Counted from the first letter of the stretch, positions 38,734 through 48,611 are shown. The stretch: 64,000 bases of DNA from Fimbriimonas sp. (GCA_031292555.1 JARLGV010000130.1:53604-117603), one strand, 5' to 3'. Notes: generated by a model from the sequence alone, not told the origin. Made by a program: numbers and translations.

Positions 38734-41424
38734 CTATTGATTGCGCCGGTCAGGGTAGGCGGCTACTTCGACGGCTTGCAGGGCTTCGACTCCTTTGACG
38801 GGCCTTAGGCAAACGGTCAGGTCGTTCGGGCGGTCGTCCCAGTTCAGCCAGTTCTCGGGTAGGTAGTACTCACGCTGCGGGCCCTGTTGCCAGATGCGCC
38901 CCAGAAGGTGGCCGTTCAGGTAGATGAAGCCGTTTCCGACCGTGCTGATCAGCAGGCGGCGAGTCGCTTCGTCGGCTCGCTTGGCGGGAAGCGAGAAGTT
39001 CATCTTGTACCAGGCCATCAGGTGACCGGACTTCGTTCCGTCGGTTGGCGCGGTTTCCCGCGTCACCTTTCGAGGGATCTCCATGTTCCCATCGATCCAG
39101 ATCGTCTCCCAGTCGTCGCCGGTCTCAGTGCGCCAGAACCACTGATCGTGTACTCCCTGCAGTTGAGGAGTCCACTGCCAGGCGAGTTTGACGCTCGATT
39201 CGGGGTTGGCGAGCAGGGTGACCGGCTTCGTCAGTCCTCCTGCTCCCTCGCGGTTTCGCACGACGACTGCGATCGTGTTGTCGCCCGTACGGACAAATGG
39301 CTTGATGTCGATCACCGCCGGCACGTCCCACCGATGATGCTCGCCGACTTTCCGACCGTTCACGTAGATCCAACCGTCGTCGTCGATGCAGCCGAACTCC
39401 AGCACAGTCTGGCCGGCGTCGATCTCCGCCTTCGAGATCGACACCGAGGTGCGGTAGACGGCGGTCGCTCCACTCCCGGCAAGTTCAGGCGCCCCGTCCG
39501 GGCCGATTGTCACGGCATGGAAACCGGAACCGAGGTAAGTGTCAGCGACCTCGGCGGGTGCGTCTCGGGAATCGACCTTCTTGATCCACCAAGTCGGGAT
39601 CAGCTTGGCAGGAACCGGCTTCGTGACTAACCGCACGTCCTCGATACCCCTCGGAGCGTCCATCGGACCGCCGTTCACGAACCCCGAGTTCTCGAGCAGG
39701 ACCTGGATCTGATTACCGCTTGGACGAAGTCCAAGCACCGTGAAGAGCTGAGCACCAAGCCGGGTTCCGCCAGCGGGGATGAGGCGGCCGTTCACCCGGA
39801 CGACCGCGTCCTGATGATCGAAAGTCTTCATCCAAAGCGTCGCATGGTTCGCATCTGGTGAATCGAACGTCGCCGAGAAGACGGTGTAACGGGCGTCGTA
39901 TACGCCCTGATCGGAAAACGGCATGCCGATTTTAGCGGGCGACCATCGGTCGCCGCCATCCTCATACCGGCGCTGAGCGGTTGTCACCCGCACCGTGTTC
40001 GCGGTCGGCGGCACGGGTAGTGCGGGGACGGGCCTTGGGTACCACGCCCCCTTGTTCGCGTCGTCGGTACCGGCGGGCACGAACAGCACTTTGGAGCCGA
40101 ACGGCTCAAGGTCATAGTGGAAGCTCATGCCTGAGATCGTCGCCTCGCCCGACTTGGCCGTTTCGTGCGACCGGTTCCGGACGAAGACGAACCGATTGCC
40201 CTTGGCGTCTTCGCGTACTGCCAACCCCACCTGGGGATCGGGCTGCTTGGCCTCGTCGGGCAGCAGTTTGGAGCGCACCAACTCGGCGCCGTGCTCCTTG
40301 AGGAATTCGCCGATTCCCGCAACCGCACGGTACTTTTCGCCCAACGCGCCGTCCTCCCGGATCGGGGCAAAGTAGTCGTAGCTGGTCGTGATGTTGGGCG
40401 GCGTCCGATCGCCGAAGTTGGTACCGCCGAACAGCATGTAGTAGTTCAAGGCGGCCAGCCCGTTCTGGATGCAGTAAAGCGTAAGGTTATTGATTTGGGG
40501 CGCCGTGATGCCCGGCTGGTCTTCGGCGAGCAAGCCGCCGTTCTCAGAGAACCAGCCGCCCTGCAACTCCATGACCATGAGGGGCGCGCCCGGCTGCTTG
40601 CTGCGCAAGTAGTCGAGCGAACCGCGCGTCCCCTCGACGTCCCACCGAGGGTAGAAATTGCAGCAGTCGAACACCTGGCTGAGAACGGAGTCGGTGCTAC
40701 CACGAACCTGATGAGTCCAACATGTGACGAGCGGCACGTCGATACCCGATTTGTGCGCCTCGTCCGCGAGCGCCTTCAACTGACCAATATGGACCGAGTC
40801 AGCGCCTCCCGCATAGTCGTACTCGTTCTCAATCTGAAACAAAATGATGCCCGGCTTGCCGATGGGTCGATGGGTGATCTGGAACGGTGCGATCGCGGGA
40901 CACACCTCTCGATACCAATGGCGGCACCAGTCGAGGTAAGTCGGATCGTCGGTACGAAGCCACGCCGCACCCTCTGCGTTCTTGGGCCGGAACTTCATCA
41001 GCCACTGCGGGTAACCGCCGCTATCCCACTCAGAGCAGATATATGGACCCGGCCGAACGATTACGTTGAGGCCAAAGTCGTCGATCGCCATCTTCAGCCA
41101 TTCCTGGCACTCACGGAGATCCGCCTTGGAGAGGTCGTTTAGCCCGCCGGGCAACCCCTTCTCATGTTCGTTCCACGGGATGTACGACTCAACGGTGTTG
41201 AAGCCGGCATCCTTGATCTTCCGAAACCGGTCGGCCCAAAGCTCCCTGGGACAGCGAAAGTAATGGAAGGCCCCGCTGTAGATGAAGGTGTCACGCCCGT
41301 TGATCGTAAAGCACTGACCGTCGTAGCGAACACGCGACGGGTCGGTGAAACTGACCGGCGGTTTTGCGGCGGCGAGGCATACCAGGGCGATGGACACCGC
41401 CATCAAAATGAACTTGGGCTTCAT
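38734..41424 (-). CDS. Exported GH35 beta-galactosidase
   Basis: This protein of about 896 residues has a signal peptide (FILMAVSIALVCLAAA) and a GH35 TIM barrel: FHYFRCPRELWADRFRKIK, 'GFNTVESYIPWNEHE', and the acid/base Glu in FQIENEYDYAG. The probable nucleophile Glu is in PLMVMELQGGWF. C-terminal beta-sandwich jelly rolls follow. GH35 enzymes release beta-linked galactose from oligosaccharides or plant galactans. ATG 41424 was chosen; a TTG three codons upstream also exists. The gene is near a pilin-like protein and opposite a GH2-like gene, but no transporter is clustered with it. Confidence 0.9.
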   Translation of the reverse strand: MKPKFILMAVSIALVCLAAAKPPVSFTDPSRVRYDGQCFTINGRDTFIYSGAFHYFRCPRELWADRFRKIKDAGFNTVESYIPWNEHEKGLPGGLNDLSKADLRECQEWLKMAIDDFGLNVIVRPGPYICSEWDSGGYPQWLMKFRPKNAEGAAWLRTDDPTYLDWCRHWYREVCPAIAPFQITHRPIGKPGIILFQIENEYDYAGGADSVHIGQLKALADEAHKSGIDVPLVTCWTHQVRGSTDSVLSQVFDCCNFYPRWDVEGTRGSLDYLRSKQPGAPLMVMELQGGWFSENGGLLAEDQPGITAPQINNLTLYCIQNGLAALNYYMLFGGTNFGDRTPPNITTSYDYFAPIREDGALGEKYRAVAGIGEFLKEHGAELVRSKLLPDEAKQPDPQVGLAVREDAKGNRFVFVRNRSHETAKSGEATISGMSFHYDLEPFGSKVLFVPAGTDDANKGAWYPRPVPALPVPPTANTVRVTTAQRRYEDGGDRWSPAKIGMPFSDQGVYDARYTVFSATFDSPDANHATLWMKTFDHQDAVVRVNGRLIPAGGTRLGAQLFTVLGLRPSGNQIQVLLENSGFVNGGPMDAPRGIEDVRLVTKPVPAKLIPTWWIKKVDSRDAPAEVADTYLGSGFHAVTIGPDGAPELAGSGATAVYRTSVSISKAEIDAGQTVLEFGCIDDDGWIYVNGRKVGEHHRWDVPAVIDIKPFVRTGDNTIAVVVRNREGAGGLTKPVTLLANPESSVKLAWQWTPQLQGVHDQWFWRTETGDDWETIWIDGNMEIPRKVTRETAPTDGTKSGHLMAWYKMNFSLPAKRADEATRRLLISTVGNGFIYLNGHLLGRIWQQGPQREYYLPENWLNWDDRPNDLTVCLRPVKGVEALQAVEVAAYPDRRNQ

Positions 41425-41506
41425 GCTCTCCAACAGTCAAGCACACGCACCAAGCGGGGCGCAAGGTGCGTTCGGCAAACGCGAAGGAGCCCGGGCCAGT
41501 GCGCGC

Positions 41507-42301
41507 TCAGCGGAAACGCCAGATGATACCGGTGCCGCCGTCGTTGATCGACTTGGCGTCATAGTCCTTGGCATGTCCGTCGGCGAAGATGACGGGGGTG
41601 AATCCCTCATCTTTTCCAGTGCTCATATAGCGGCAATAGATCGGCTTGATCAAGTCGGCAGGGAGATTTGACATCTCCTTGACCAGATCTCTGTCACTGA
41701 CAAGCGGGGGGCTCAACTCGGGTTTGCCGGGAATTTCGGTGCCGTTGAACGGGCTGAATTCGTATCCTCGGTAGTTGTTCGCGGTCGGCCCGTTCGGCGT
41801 GACCGCGAACAGGCCTACAGCCGAGGTGTTCTCGGTCTTGTCGAATTCGGCCACCGATTGAAAGGCGATGCAGTTTGTGGTGTCGGACTTATCGTCCGAG
41901 CAGCCCTGCTGCTTGTCCAGCGCAGTCGCGCTGCTGTAGCCGATCGACATCTGGCCCCGATCGTCCCATGTCTCGGCAAATTCGCCGTCGCTGCCCGGCG
42001 CCACGAAGATCTTCTTGTCTTTTACCAATCCGATGAGGTCGTTCTGCCACATCTTGGCCGGGTCCGAGTCGGCGAGGCCGTAATTGGTCGACGGCAGATA
42101 CCTGTCGTTGTTCTCGTTGAGATACATCGTCAGCGCAGTTCCGATCTGCTTGGCCTGCGTCAAAGCGGTCGCCCTCAAACCGCTCTGCTTGGCGCGCGCG
42201 AACACGGGAAACAGAATCGCGGCTAGAACCGCGATGATTGCGATCACCACCAACAATTCGACTATCGTGAAACCCTTTCGCCTTTCAATCAAAAAAAACA
42301 T
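41507..42301 (-). CDS. Type IV pilin-like (prepilin-motif) secreted protein
   Basis: The 264-residue protein starts with a prepilin leader and methylation motif: short basic leader, then KGFTIVELLVVIAIIAVLAAILFPVF, whose cleavage Gly and Glu(+5) are intact. The remainder resembles the DUF1559/H-X9-DG-like proteins common in Planctomycetes and Armatimonadota, with 'PVIFADGHAKDY' near the end. A good ribosome site (AGGGG) precedes ATG 42301. It lies 11 nt downstream of the zinc-ribbon gene and 82 nt upstream of GH35. Pseudopilin, adhesin or signal roles are possible. Confidence 0.82.
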   Translation of the reverse strand: MFFLIERRKGFTIVELLVVIAIIAVLAAILFPVFARAKQSGLRATALTQAKQIGTALTMYLNENNDRYLPSTNYGLADSDPAKMWQNDLIGLVKDKKIFVAPGSDGEFAETWDDRGQMSIGYSSATALDKQQGCSDDKSDTTNCIAFQSVAEFDKTENTSAVGLFAVTPNGPTANNYRGYEFSPFNGTEIPGKPELSPPLVSDRDLVKEMSNLPADLIKPIYCRYMSTGKDEGFTPVIFADGHAKDYDAKSINDGGTGIIWRFR

Positions 42302-42312
42302 CGAATGTCCCC

Positions 42313-43065
42313 TCAATTACCTTCGCTCGAACCAGTGCCTTCCGCTTCCGACGCCTCTCTCTTCATCTGCCCGATGACCCCTCTCATCTCACCGGGAATC
42401 TTGCCGTCGTCTGGCTTCGCATCCTTTCGTAATCCAATCTGCATGAAACTCAGCAGTGAGTTACCGCTCTTCTTCCGCTTCAGATAAATCGCTTGCGCTT
42501 TGTCCATTGCGACGACCGAGTCGTTGCCTTGCCAAGCCAAGTTCATTTCTATGACGCTAGGCACCGTGTCGCCGCCCGTTCCGCTAGTTCGAACGTCCTT
42601 CATCGCAACTCTAATGCCCTTCTGCTCGTACTGGCCGCTCGCCACGGTTTCAGACTCGTCATGGATCAGGTCGATCTTCACATTTCCTTTGTCTGAGAAC
42701 TTGACCGTGCTCTTCTGAATCTTCGCATTGGCCACCCAGGACTTGTCTTGCTTGACCACGATTGCCTTCGTCACCTGCCATTCTCCCACTAGGCTATGGT
42801 GCTTGCCTTGGCCGAACAGGGCACGGACCAACTCCCAATCGTCGCTCCACGGCTTGTACTTGTAGCATCCGAATGCACTCAGACCGATGAAGATGACCCC
42901 GAGCAAGCCCCTCGAATTACCCGGCTCCACATACCTTCGGTTCTTCTTCTTCTTCTTCTTGGGCAGCTTATCGAGACCGGCCCCGATCGGCACAAACTTG
43001 CATGAAGCGCAGAAATCGCCACCGCTCCACGGCAACCCACATTTCGGACAACGGTCTAGGTCCAT
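42313..43065 (-). CDS. Zinc-ribbon, single-pass membrane protein
   Basis: This 250-residue protein starts with a zinc ribbon (Cys6, Cys9, Cys19, Cys22), followed by a run of seven basic residues (about 36-42). One transmembrane helix (GLLGVIFIGLSAFGCY, about 53-68) and a roughly 160-residue beta-rich exported domain ('LVGEWQVTKAIVV', 'VKFSDKGNVKIDLIHD') follow. The extracellular part resembles lipocalin-like domains that read 'GEW' first. The zinc ribbon would sit in the cytoplasm. Probably co-transcribed with the pilin-like gene. Function unknown. ATG 43065 chosen; the frame is open to 43158. Confidence 0.6.
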   Translation of the reverse strand: MDLDRCPKCGLPWSGGDFCASCKFVPIGAGLDKLPKKKKKKNRRYVEPGNSRGLLGVIFIGLSAFGCYKYKPWSDDWELVRALFGQGKHHSLVGEWQVTKAIVVKQDKSWVANAKIQKSTVKFSDKGNVKIDLIHDESETVASGQYEQKGIRVAMKDVRTSGTGGDTVPSVIEMNLAWQGNDSVVAMDKAQAIYLKRKKSGNSLLSFMQIGLRKDAKPDDGKIPGEMRGVIGQMKREASEAEGTGSSEGN

Positions 43066-43235
43066 AGCCTTATTATAGTGCTCATCCCCCTGCCGTGTTG
43101 CAACAAATCCAGCAATTCGGCGTCTAAGCGGCCAATACCAAAAACAGTCCGAACGCACCCTTTCCGGCCCCCAACGAACCCTTCACAATCGGCCCCGAAA
43201 TCTGGAGGACAGTCCAAGGCTGTTTAACAATAATC

Positions 43236-43251
43236 GATTTAACCGGTAAAG
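43236..43251. promoter_or_regulatory. Imperfect palindrome resembling a LacI-family operator
   Basis: TTTAACCGGTAAA (43238-43250), centred on ACCGGT, lies 42 bases upstream of the GH2-like start. LacI-family operators have a central CG with A/T-rich arms like this. No LacI gene is in the window, so this is a guess from pattern only. Confidence 0.3.
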
Positions 43252-43292
43252 TCAAATCTCCGGCCGCGAAGGATATAGGCCTAGAATGGGTC

Positions 43293-46200
43293 ATGAGTGC
43301 GGCTTCCGTCGTTCTGGCGTTGCTTCCGATCCTTCTCGGTTCTCCCAATCACCACCAAACGCCCCCATCGGCACAGGGTGTCTCGCCGCTTCCCAACGGC
43401 GTCCATGCAGTCTGGGACGTCGATCGGGCATGGCGTGAAAGCACTCCCACGCGCGAAAGAATCTGCCTGAACGGACTCTGGAATTGGCAGCCGTCGCGGT
43501 CTACTGTAGAGGCGATCCCTTCCGCCGGATGGGGATGGTTCAAGACGCCCGGATGCTGGCCAGGCATCGGCGACTATATGCAGAAGGACTGCCAGACGGT
43601 CTACCGCAACGAGGCGTGGAAGAACCTCGACATGGGAGGAGTCACCGTCGCATGGTATCAACGCGAGTTCAATGTTCCGGATGCCTGGAAGGGCCGGCGC
43701 ATTTCGATCTCGGCCGACTATGTGAATTCGCTTGCGGTCGTTTTCGTCGACGGTCAACGAGTCGGCTCGATCAGCTTCCCATGCGGCGACCTGGACGTCT
43801 CGTCCCACGTTAAGGCGGGAGGAAAGCACCGGCTAACGATGCAAGTCGTGGCATTGCCCCTCAAAGCGGTGATCGCCTCCTACTCCGACACGAACGCCGC
43901 CAAGGAGATGAGGGCAACCGTCCAGCGGCGCGGGCTCTGCGGCGACGTCTTTCTTGGTGCGGCGCCCACCCACACTCGTCTGTCGGACGTCCGCATCGAG
44001 ACTTCGGTTCAACGGTGGACAGTGACGGTTCGAGGCGAAATCGCGGGGGCCGATCCGTCTCGCGACTACCGACTGGTGGCCAGAATTCGGGAGAACGGCC
44101 GCACGATCAAGACGATTCAAAGCGGAGACCTTGTCCCCACCGGCGCCGATTCCGGCCGGGTCAGCTTCACCGCGGCATGGAGCCCTCAGAAGCTGTGGGA
44201 TCTAAACACCCCACAGAACCAGTACGATGCCGAGATCAGCCTGCTGGACCGGTCGGGCAAGGTCTTGGACGTGCAGACGCCTCGACGTTTCGGCTTCCGC
44301 GAGCTTTGGATCGATGGCCGCGACTTCGTCCTAAACCGCAGCCGAATTTTCTGGTCGTGCGTGCCGTTCGACAATGCCGCCGTTAGCGCCGGCCTGGCCA
44401 GCTACGAAGGAGCCAAGGAGTCGTTCCTCCGCCTCAAAAGCTTCGGGATCAATATGGTTTACACCCATAACTACGACTGCAATCCCGGTTCCTACCTGGC
44501 CTTCGACGAAATCCTCCGAGCGGCCGACGATGTGGGCATGCTCGTCGCCTTGACAATGCCGCACTTTGGCGATTACGACTGGTCGGCGCCCGACGCCGAC
44601 GCTTCGAACGGCTACGCCCGCCACGCCGCGTTCTTCGCCCGGGTCGCCGCCAACCATCCTTCGGTCATCGCCTACGCTACGAGCCACAACGCGACCGGAT
44701 ACAACGAGGACACCAACCCGGACAAGATCGACGGCTTCGAATACAAGCGCGACTCTTGGGCCCTCAACAACATGAACAAGGCTCTGCGTGCCGAGGCGAT
44801 CATCGCCGGTCTGGACCCGAGCCGGCTCGTGTATCACCATTCGTCGGGCAGCCTCGGAACGATGCACACGGTGAATTTCTACTTGAACTGGGCGCCGATC
44901 CAGGAGTTGGACGACTGGTTCGAGCATTGGGGGACCGTCGGGATCAAGCCGGCGTTCATGGTCGAATTCGGCGTACCGTTCTCATGGGATTGGGCGATGT
45001 ACCGAGGGTGGTACAAGGGAGTCCGAAGCTTCGGCAGCGCGCAGGTCCCATGGGAGTACTGCATGGCGGAATGGAACGCCCAATTCCTGGGCGATCGAGC
45101 CTACCGAGTCAGCGACGCCGAGAAGGCCAACCTCCGGTGGGAGGCGCCGATGTTCGAATCGCACCGGGAGTGGTATCGGTGGGACTACCCCTATCCGATG
45201 GGGTCGACCGACCCCGGCTTCGAAGACCAGCAGCAGGTTTGGGCGATGTACACGACCGACAACTGGCGTGCCTTCCGAACCTGGGGGGTCTCTGGTATTA
45301 GTCCGTGGGAGACCTACGGGACGTTCTGGCGACTCAAGCCAGGAGTCAAGCGTGGCAGAGTGGAACTGACGACGGACTGGAACAGCCTACAGAAGCCAGG
45401 ATACAGTCCTGACTACGTAGACGGCCGGTTCGAGCGACGCGACACCGCCTTTGCCGAATCGGATTGGGAGCCGACCACGGGGGGCAAGTCGCTCCTTCGC
45501 AACAACCGGCCGCTGTTGGGCTACATCGGCGGGAAGTCGGGCGAGTTCACCGAGAAGGGGCACAACTTCCGGGCCGGGGAACGGGTCGCAAAAGAGCTGA
45601 TCGTGGTCAACAACAGCCGGACGTCGGTCACCTGCCGCTGTACATGGAGCCTGGACCTACCGGTCAAGCTAACCGGCACGGCGCGGTTGGACCTTCAGAC
45701 CGGGAAGATCGACCGCTTCCCGATCGCGATGGCGCTGCCCGCGGACATGAAGCCCGGAATCTATCGGTTGTCGGCCGACTTCGAATTTCTGGAACGGGAG
45801 TCCCAGCACGACGAGTTCACGATCCACGTCCTGGCTACTCCGACCCCTTCGACAGACAAGGTCAGGATTGCCGCCTACGACCCGAAGGGCGATACCTTCG
45901 CGACGCTCACTCGCCTCGGCTACTCCGTTAGCAAAGTGCAATCGGCGTCGGGACTGGCCGGCTTCGACCTGCTTGTGATCGGAAAGAACGCCCTTACGCC
46001 GGATTCCCCAGGGATCGATTTGTCGGCGGTTCCGAAGGGCCTCAAGGTCATCCTGTTCGAGCAGACTGGGGAAACGCTGGAACAACGATTCGGCTTCCGA
46101 ATTCAGGAATACGGGCTACGAAACGTGTTCCCGCGGATCGCGGATCACCCGGCGCTCGCAGGGCTGGACACGGACTCGCTTCGCGACTGGCGGGGCGACG

Positions 46201-47210
46201 CGACGGTGATCCCTCCCCGCCTTTCGTTCGTACTCGCCGACAAGTTCAACGGCGTGCCTGCCGTCGTGCGGAGCGGAATGCTGCTGCCGCGCGTCTGGCG
46301 ATGTGGTTGCCGGGGAAGCGTGGCCAGTGTGCTGATCGAGAAGCCGGCGATCGGCGATTTTCGGCCCATCGTCGACGGAGGTTTCAGCCTGCAGTACAGC
46401 CCACTCATGGAGTATCGCGAGGGCCAGGGGCTGATCGTCTTTTGCCAGATGGACGTGTGCGGGCGAACCGAACCGGACCCCGCTGCCGATCGGTTGGCCG
46501 CCAATCTCATCAAGTACGTATCTGCATGGAAGCCGGGTCCGTCACGCGAACTGCTCTACGCCGGAGATCAGTCTGGCAGGGCGCAATTGGAGCACGCCGG
46601 ATTCACGGTAACCGACTACGCGGGCAAGATCGACGCCAGACACGTACTCGTCGCTGGGCCGGGCAGCGGTACCGATCTCGCCCGATACCGGGACGCCATC
46701 TCGAAGGACCTCAGCGAGGACGGACATTTACTCGGGATCGGGCTGGACGGAGACGATCTCCGCCACATTTTGCCGACGCCGGCGGAGGCTTCCTATAGGG
46801 AATACATCGAATCGGCATTCGAACCGATGCCGCTTTCGTCGCCGTTCGCGGGGGTGGCGGATGCAGACGTGTTCAACCGGGCGCCGCGCAAGATCCCGGT
46901 GCTGGCGCCCGGTCCGGGTGTCGAACCGGGTGGGGTGCTTGCCAGCCTCAATAACGGTCGTGCCATCCTCATGCAACTCGTGCCTTGGAGTTTCACTCAA
47001 GCGCAACAGAACACAAAGCGCGTGTTTCGCCACACGAGTTTTGCACTGACGCGGGTCCTAGCGAACCTGGGCGTATCCGCAAACACTCCATTACTGGAGC
47101 GATTTGCTCGACCGGTTGACCTATCGAAGAAAGAACAACGATGGCTATCCGGCTTCTATCTGGACGTGCCCGCCGAGGAGGACGACCCCTATCGATTCTT
47201 CGGATGGTGA
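43293..47210 (+). CDS. Large exported GH2-like glycosidase
   Basis: This 1,305-residue protein has a signal peptide (VVLALLPILLG) and the GH2 order: sugar-binding domain (NGLWNWQP, 'TVAWYQREFNVPDAW'), Ig domain, then a TIM barrel. At the acid/base position GH2 enzymes have Asn-Glu, but here the sequence reads YATSHNATGYNED, so the Glu is Ala. The nucleophile Glu is present (FMVEFGVPFSWDW). The last 400 residues form a further domain without known family. The activity may be altered, or the acid/base may come from another residue. It ends 22 nt before the convergent M50 gene. Confidence 0.8.
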   Translation: MSAASVVLALLPILLGSPNHHQTPPSAQGVSPLPNGVHAVWDVDRAWRESTPTRERICLNGLWNWQPSRSTVEAIPSAGWGWFKTPGCWPGIGDYMQKDCQTVYRNEAWKNLDMGGVTVAWYQREFNVPDAWKGRRISISADYVNSLAVVFVDGQRVGSISFPCGDLDVSSHVKAGGKHRLTMQVVALPLKAVIASYSDTNAAKEMRATVQRRGLCGDVFLGAAPTHTRLSDVRIETSVQRWTVTVRGEIAGADPSRDYRLVARIRENGRTIKTIQSGDLVPTGADSGRVSFTAAWSPQKLWDLNTPQNQYDAEISLLDRSGKVLDVQTPRRFGFRELWIDGRDFVLNRSRIFWSCVPFDNAAVSAGLASYEGAKESFLRLKSFGINMVYTHNYDCNPGSYLAFDEILRAADDVGMLVALTMPHFGDYDWSAPDADASNGYARHAAFFARVAANHPSVIAYATSHNATGYNEDTNPDKIDGFEYKRDSWALNNMNKALRAEAIIAGLDPSRLVYHHSSGSLGTMHTVNFYLNWAPIQELDDWFEHWGTVGIKPAFMVEFGVPFSWDWAMYRGWYKGVRSFGSAQVPWEYCMAEWNAQFLGDRAYRVSDAEKANLRWEAPMFESHREWYRWDYPYPMGSTDPGFEDQQQVWAMYTTDNWRAFRTWGVSGISPWETYGTFWRLKPGVKRGRVELTTDWNSLQKPGYSPDYVDGRFERRDTAFAESDWEPTTGGKSLLRNNRPLLGYIGGKSGEFTEKGHNFRAGERVAKELIVVNNSRTSVTCRCTWSLDLPVKLTGTARLDLQTGKIDRFPIAMALPADMKPGIYRLSADFEFLERESQHDEFTIHVLATPTPSTDKVRIAAYDPKGDTFATLTRLGYSVSKVQSASGLAGFDLLVIGKNALTPDSPGIDLSAVPKGLKVILFEQTGETLEQRFGFRIQEYGLRNVFPRIADHPALAGLDTDSLRDWRGDATVIPPRLSFVLADKFNGVPAVVRSGMLLPRVWRCGCRGSVASVLIEKPAIGDFRPIVDGGFSLQYSPLMEYREGQGLIVFCQMDVCGRTEPDPAADRLAANLIKYVSAWKPGPSRELLYAGDQSGRAQLEHAGFTVTDYAGKIDARHVLVAGPGSGTDLARYRDAISKDLSEDGHLLGIGLDGDDLRHILPTPAEASYREYIESAFEPMPLSSPFAGVADADVFNRAPRKIPVLAPGPGVEPGGVLASLNNGRAILMQLVPWSFTQAQQNTKRVFRHTSFALTRVLANLGVSANTPLLERFARPVDLSKKEQRWLSGFYLDVPAEEDDPYRFFGW

Positions 47211-47232
47211 CGGTGCTTCGGCGAGGACGGTA

Positions 47233-48084
47233 TCAGTCCTCGCCAAGCAGCTTTCTCAACCGCTCCTTCTCTTCCCGCTCCCTTTGACGGGCCGTGACGT
47301 CGGCGAAAAACTCCTCCTGCTTCGCCATTCGGCGGCGGGCATTCGCTTCGGCCTCCTTGCGCTCCCGACGATCGGCGAAGAACTCGCCCATGCGTACGCC
47401 GCCTGTCTGCAGTAGGGTGGTCAGCGAACTGAACACACCCATGAGCCCAAAGATCCAGACGAACGGCATGTCCTTCGCATAGCCGTAAATCGCAACGATT
47501 GGAGCGAGGATCAGACTCAGATGGGCGACGGCTCGCAAGGCCTTCGTCGGCGCCATCCGGAACGTGAGAAGCGCCTTGAGAGCGAGGCCCCCGTCGAACG
47601 GGAGGATCGGCATCAGGTTGAGGCAACCCATCAAGATCTGGATGATAGCCAGTTGCTTGATGATCTCGTATTGGATGAACGCGCCATCCGACAGGCCCTC
47701 CGATTGCAGGCCATAGTTGGCGATCAGGTGGCAGGCGATGCCGATGGCAAACGTAACGGCAGGCCCGGCAAGCGTGATGAGCAGGTCCTGTTTCGGTTTG
47801 CCCCACCCGCTGGAGGAGGCGAATCCGCCGAATCCGTGCAGGGTGATCGACAGTCCGGTCAGCCGGTAGTATTTGGCAGTCAGGGCGTGGCCGAGTTCGT
47901 GCAGCAGAATGGAGAAGACGAGTAGGACGGCAAACTCGGCGAGGTACCCGAACGCATTCCCCCCATTCCGCAGCGCGGGCCACAGAAAGAATACAAGCGT
48001 GATATGCAGGTAGATCGGAATGCCGAACAGCCTGCATACGCGCACCTGCCAGTTGAGAATCGAATTCAGTCTGGATAAGAACAA
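47233..48084 (-). CDS. Site-2 protease family (M50) zinc membrane protease
   Basis: This is a 283-residue polytopic intramembrane metalloprotease. It has the zinc motif HELGH (LLHELGHALTAKYY, about residues 61-74) and the third ligand in NLMPILPFDGG (Asp). Hydrophobic helices span residues 20-215. A charged C-terminal tail (about residues 228-283), rich in Arg and Glu, is predicted to form a coiled coil. The start is TTG at 48084 with GAGAGG upstream. Substrates of this compact class are often membrane-bound sigma-factor regulators or are unknown. It converges with the GH2-like gene. Confidence 0.88.
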   Translation of the reverse strand: MFLSRLNSILNWQVRVCRLFGIPIYLHITLVFFLWPALRNGGNAFGYLAEFAVLLVFSILLHELGHALTAKYYRLTGLSITLHGFGGFASSSGWGKPKQDLLITLAGPAVTFAIGIACHLIANYGLQSEGLSDGAFIQYEIIKQLAIIQILMGCLNLMPILPFDGGLALKALLTFRMAPTKALRAVAHLSLILAPIVAIYGYAKDMPFVWIFGLMGVFSSLTTLLQTGGVRMGEFFADRRERKEAEANARRRMAKQEEFFADVTARQREREEKERLRKLLGED

Positions 48085-48124
48085 GATCGCCTCTCGCGAC
48101 GAGCGTTAGAGTACTTGATGGCCA

Positions 48125-48565
48125 TCAATTCCTTCGGGGAGTCATGCCCCTGCCCAACACGAACGCGACCGCACCCAACGCAGTGAGGCCCATCAGCAGC
48201 CAGAAGACCCTGAACCGCGCGGCTTGGGCGTTCGTCTCCGGGTCCACGGCCGAGTAGGACGGGTCGGACGGCAGGTACCGAACATCGACCGAATCCAGGT
48301 TGTTCACATGATCCCCCTTTCCAGAGTAGGTGCGACCGTTGACCGAATAGCCGTAGGTGACGGTGCGCCCGGCCGGCCCCTGATCCGAGTCGATATGGGT
48401 GATGTGCGCGACCGTTCGGCTCGACAGGTGCATCAGGTCCGTCGCCGACTCCCACTCTGGGATGGCGACGGCGAACATTCGATACCCGACGAAGACCGCC
48501 ATCACGAGAATGGCGATCAGCCCGACCAAGGAGGATGGTGAGGTTCGTGAGCGTGAGTCGGGCAT
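48125..48565 (-). CDS. DUF3592-like membrane protein
   Basis: The 146-residue product has two transmembrane segments (VGLIAILVMAVFVGYRMF near the N-terminus and FWLLMGLTALGAVAFVLGRGM at the end). Between them lies a small beta domain with 'TYGYSVNGRTYSGKG' and 'VDVRYLPSDPSYSAVDP', characteristic of DUF3592. The ATG at 48565 was chosen because the longer frame lies in GC-rich repeat sequence. It lies 40 nt upstream of the M50 protease gene and may be co-transcribed with it. Function unknown. Confidence 0.75.
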   Translation of the reverse strand: MPDSRSRTSPSSLVGLIAILVMAVFVGYRMFAVAIPEWESATDLMHLSSRTVAHITHIDSDQGPAGRTVTYGYSVNGRTYSGKGDHVNNLDSVDVRYLPSDPSYSAVDPETNAQAARFRVFWLLMGLTALGAVAFVLGRGMTPRRN

Positions 48566-48611
48566 AGCCTTTTGCCGTTCGAAATCACGCGGAGCATACC
48601 GCCCCCCGCAC

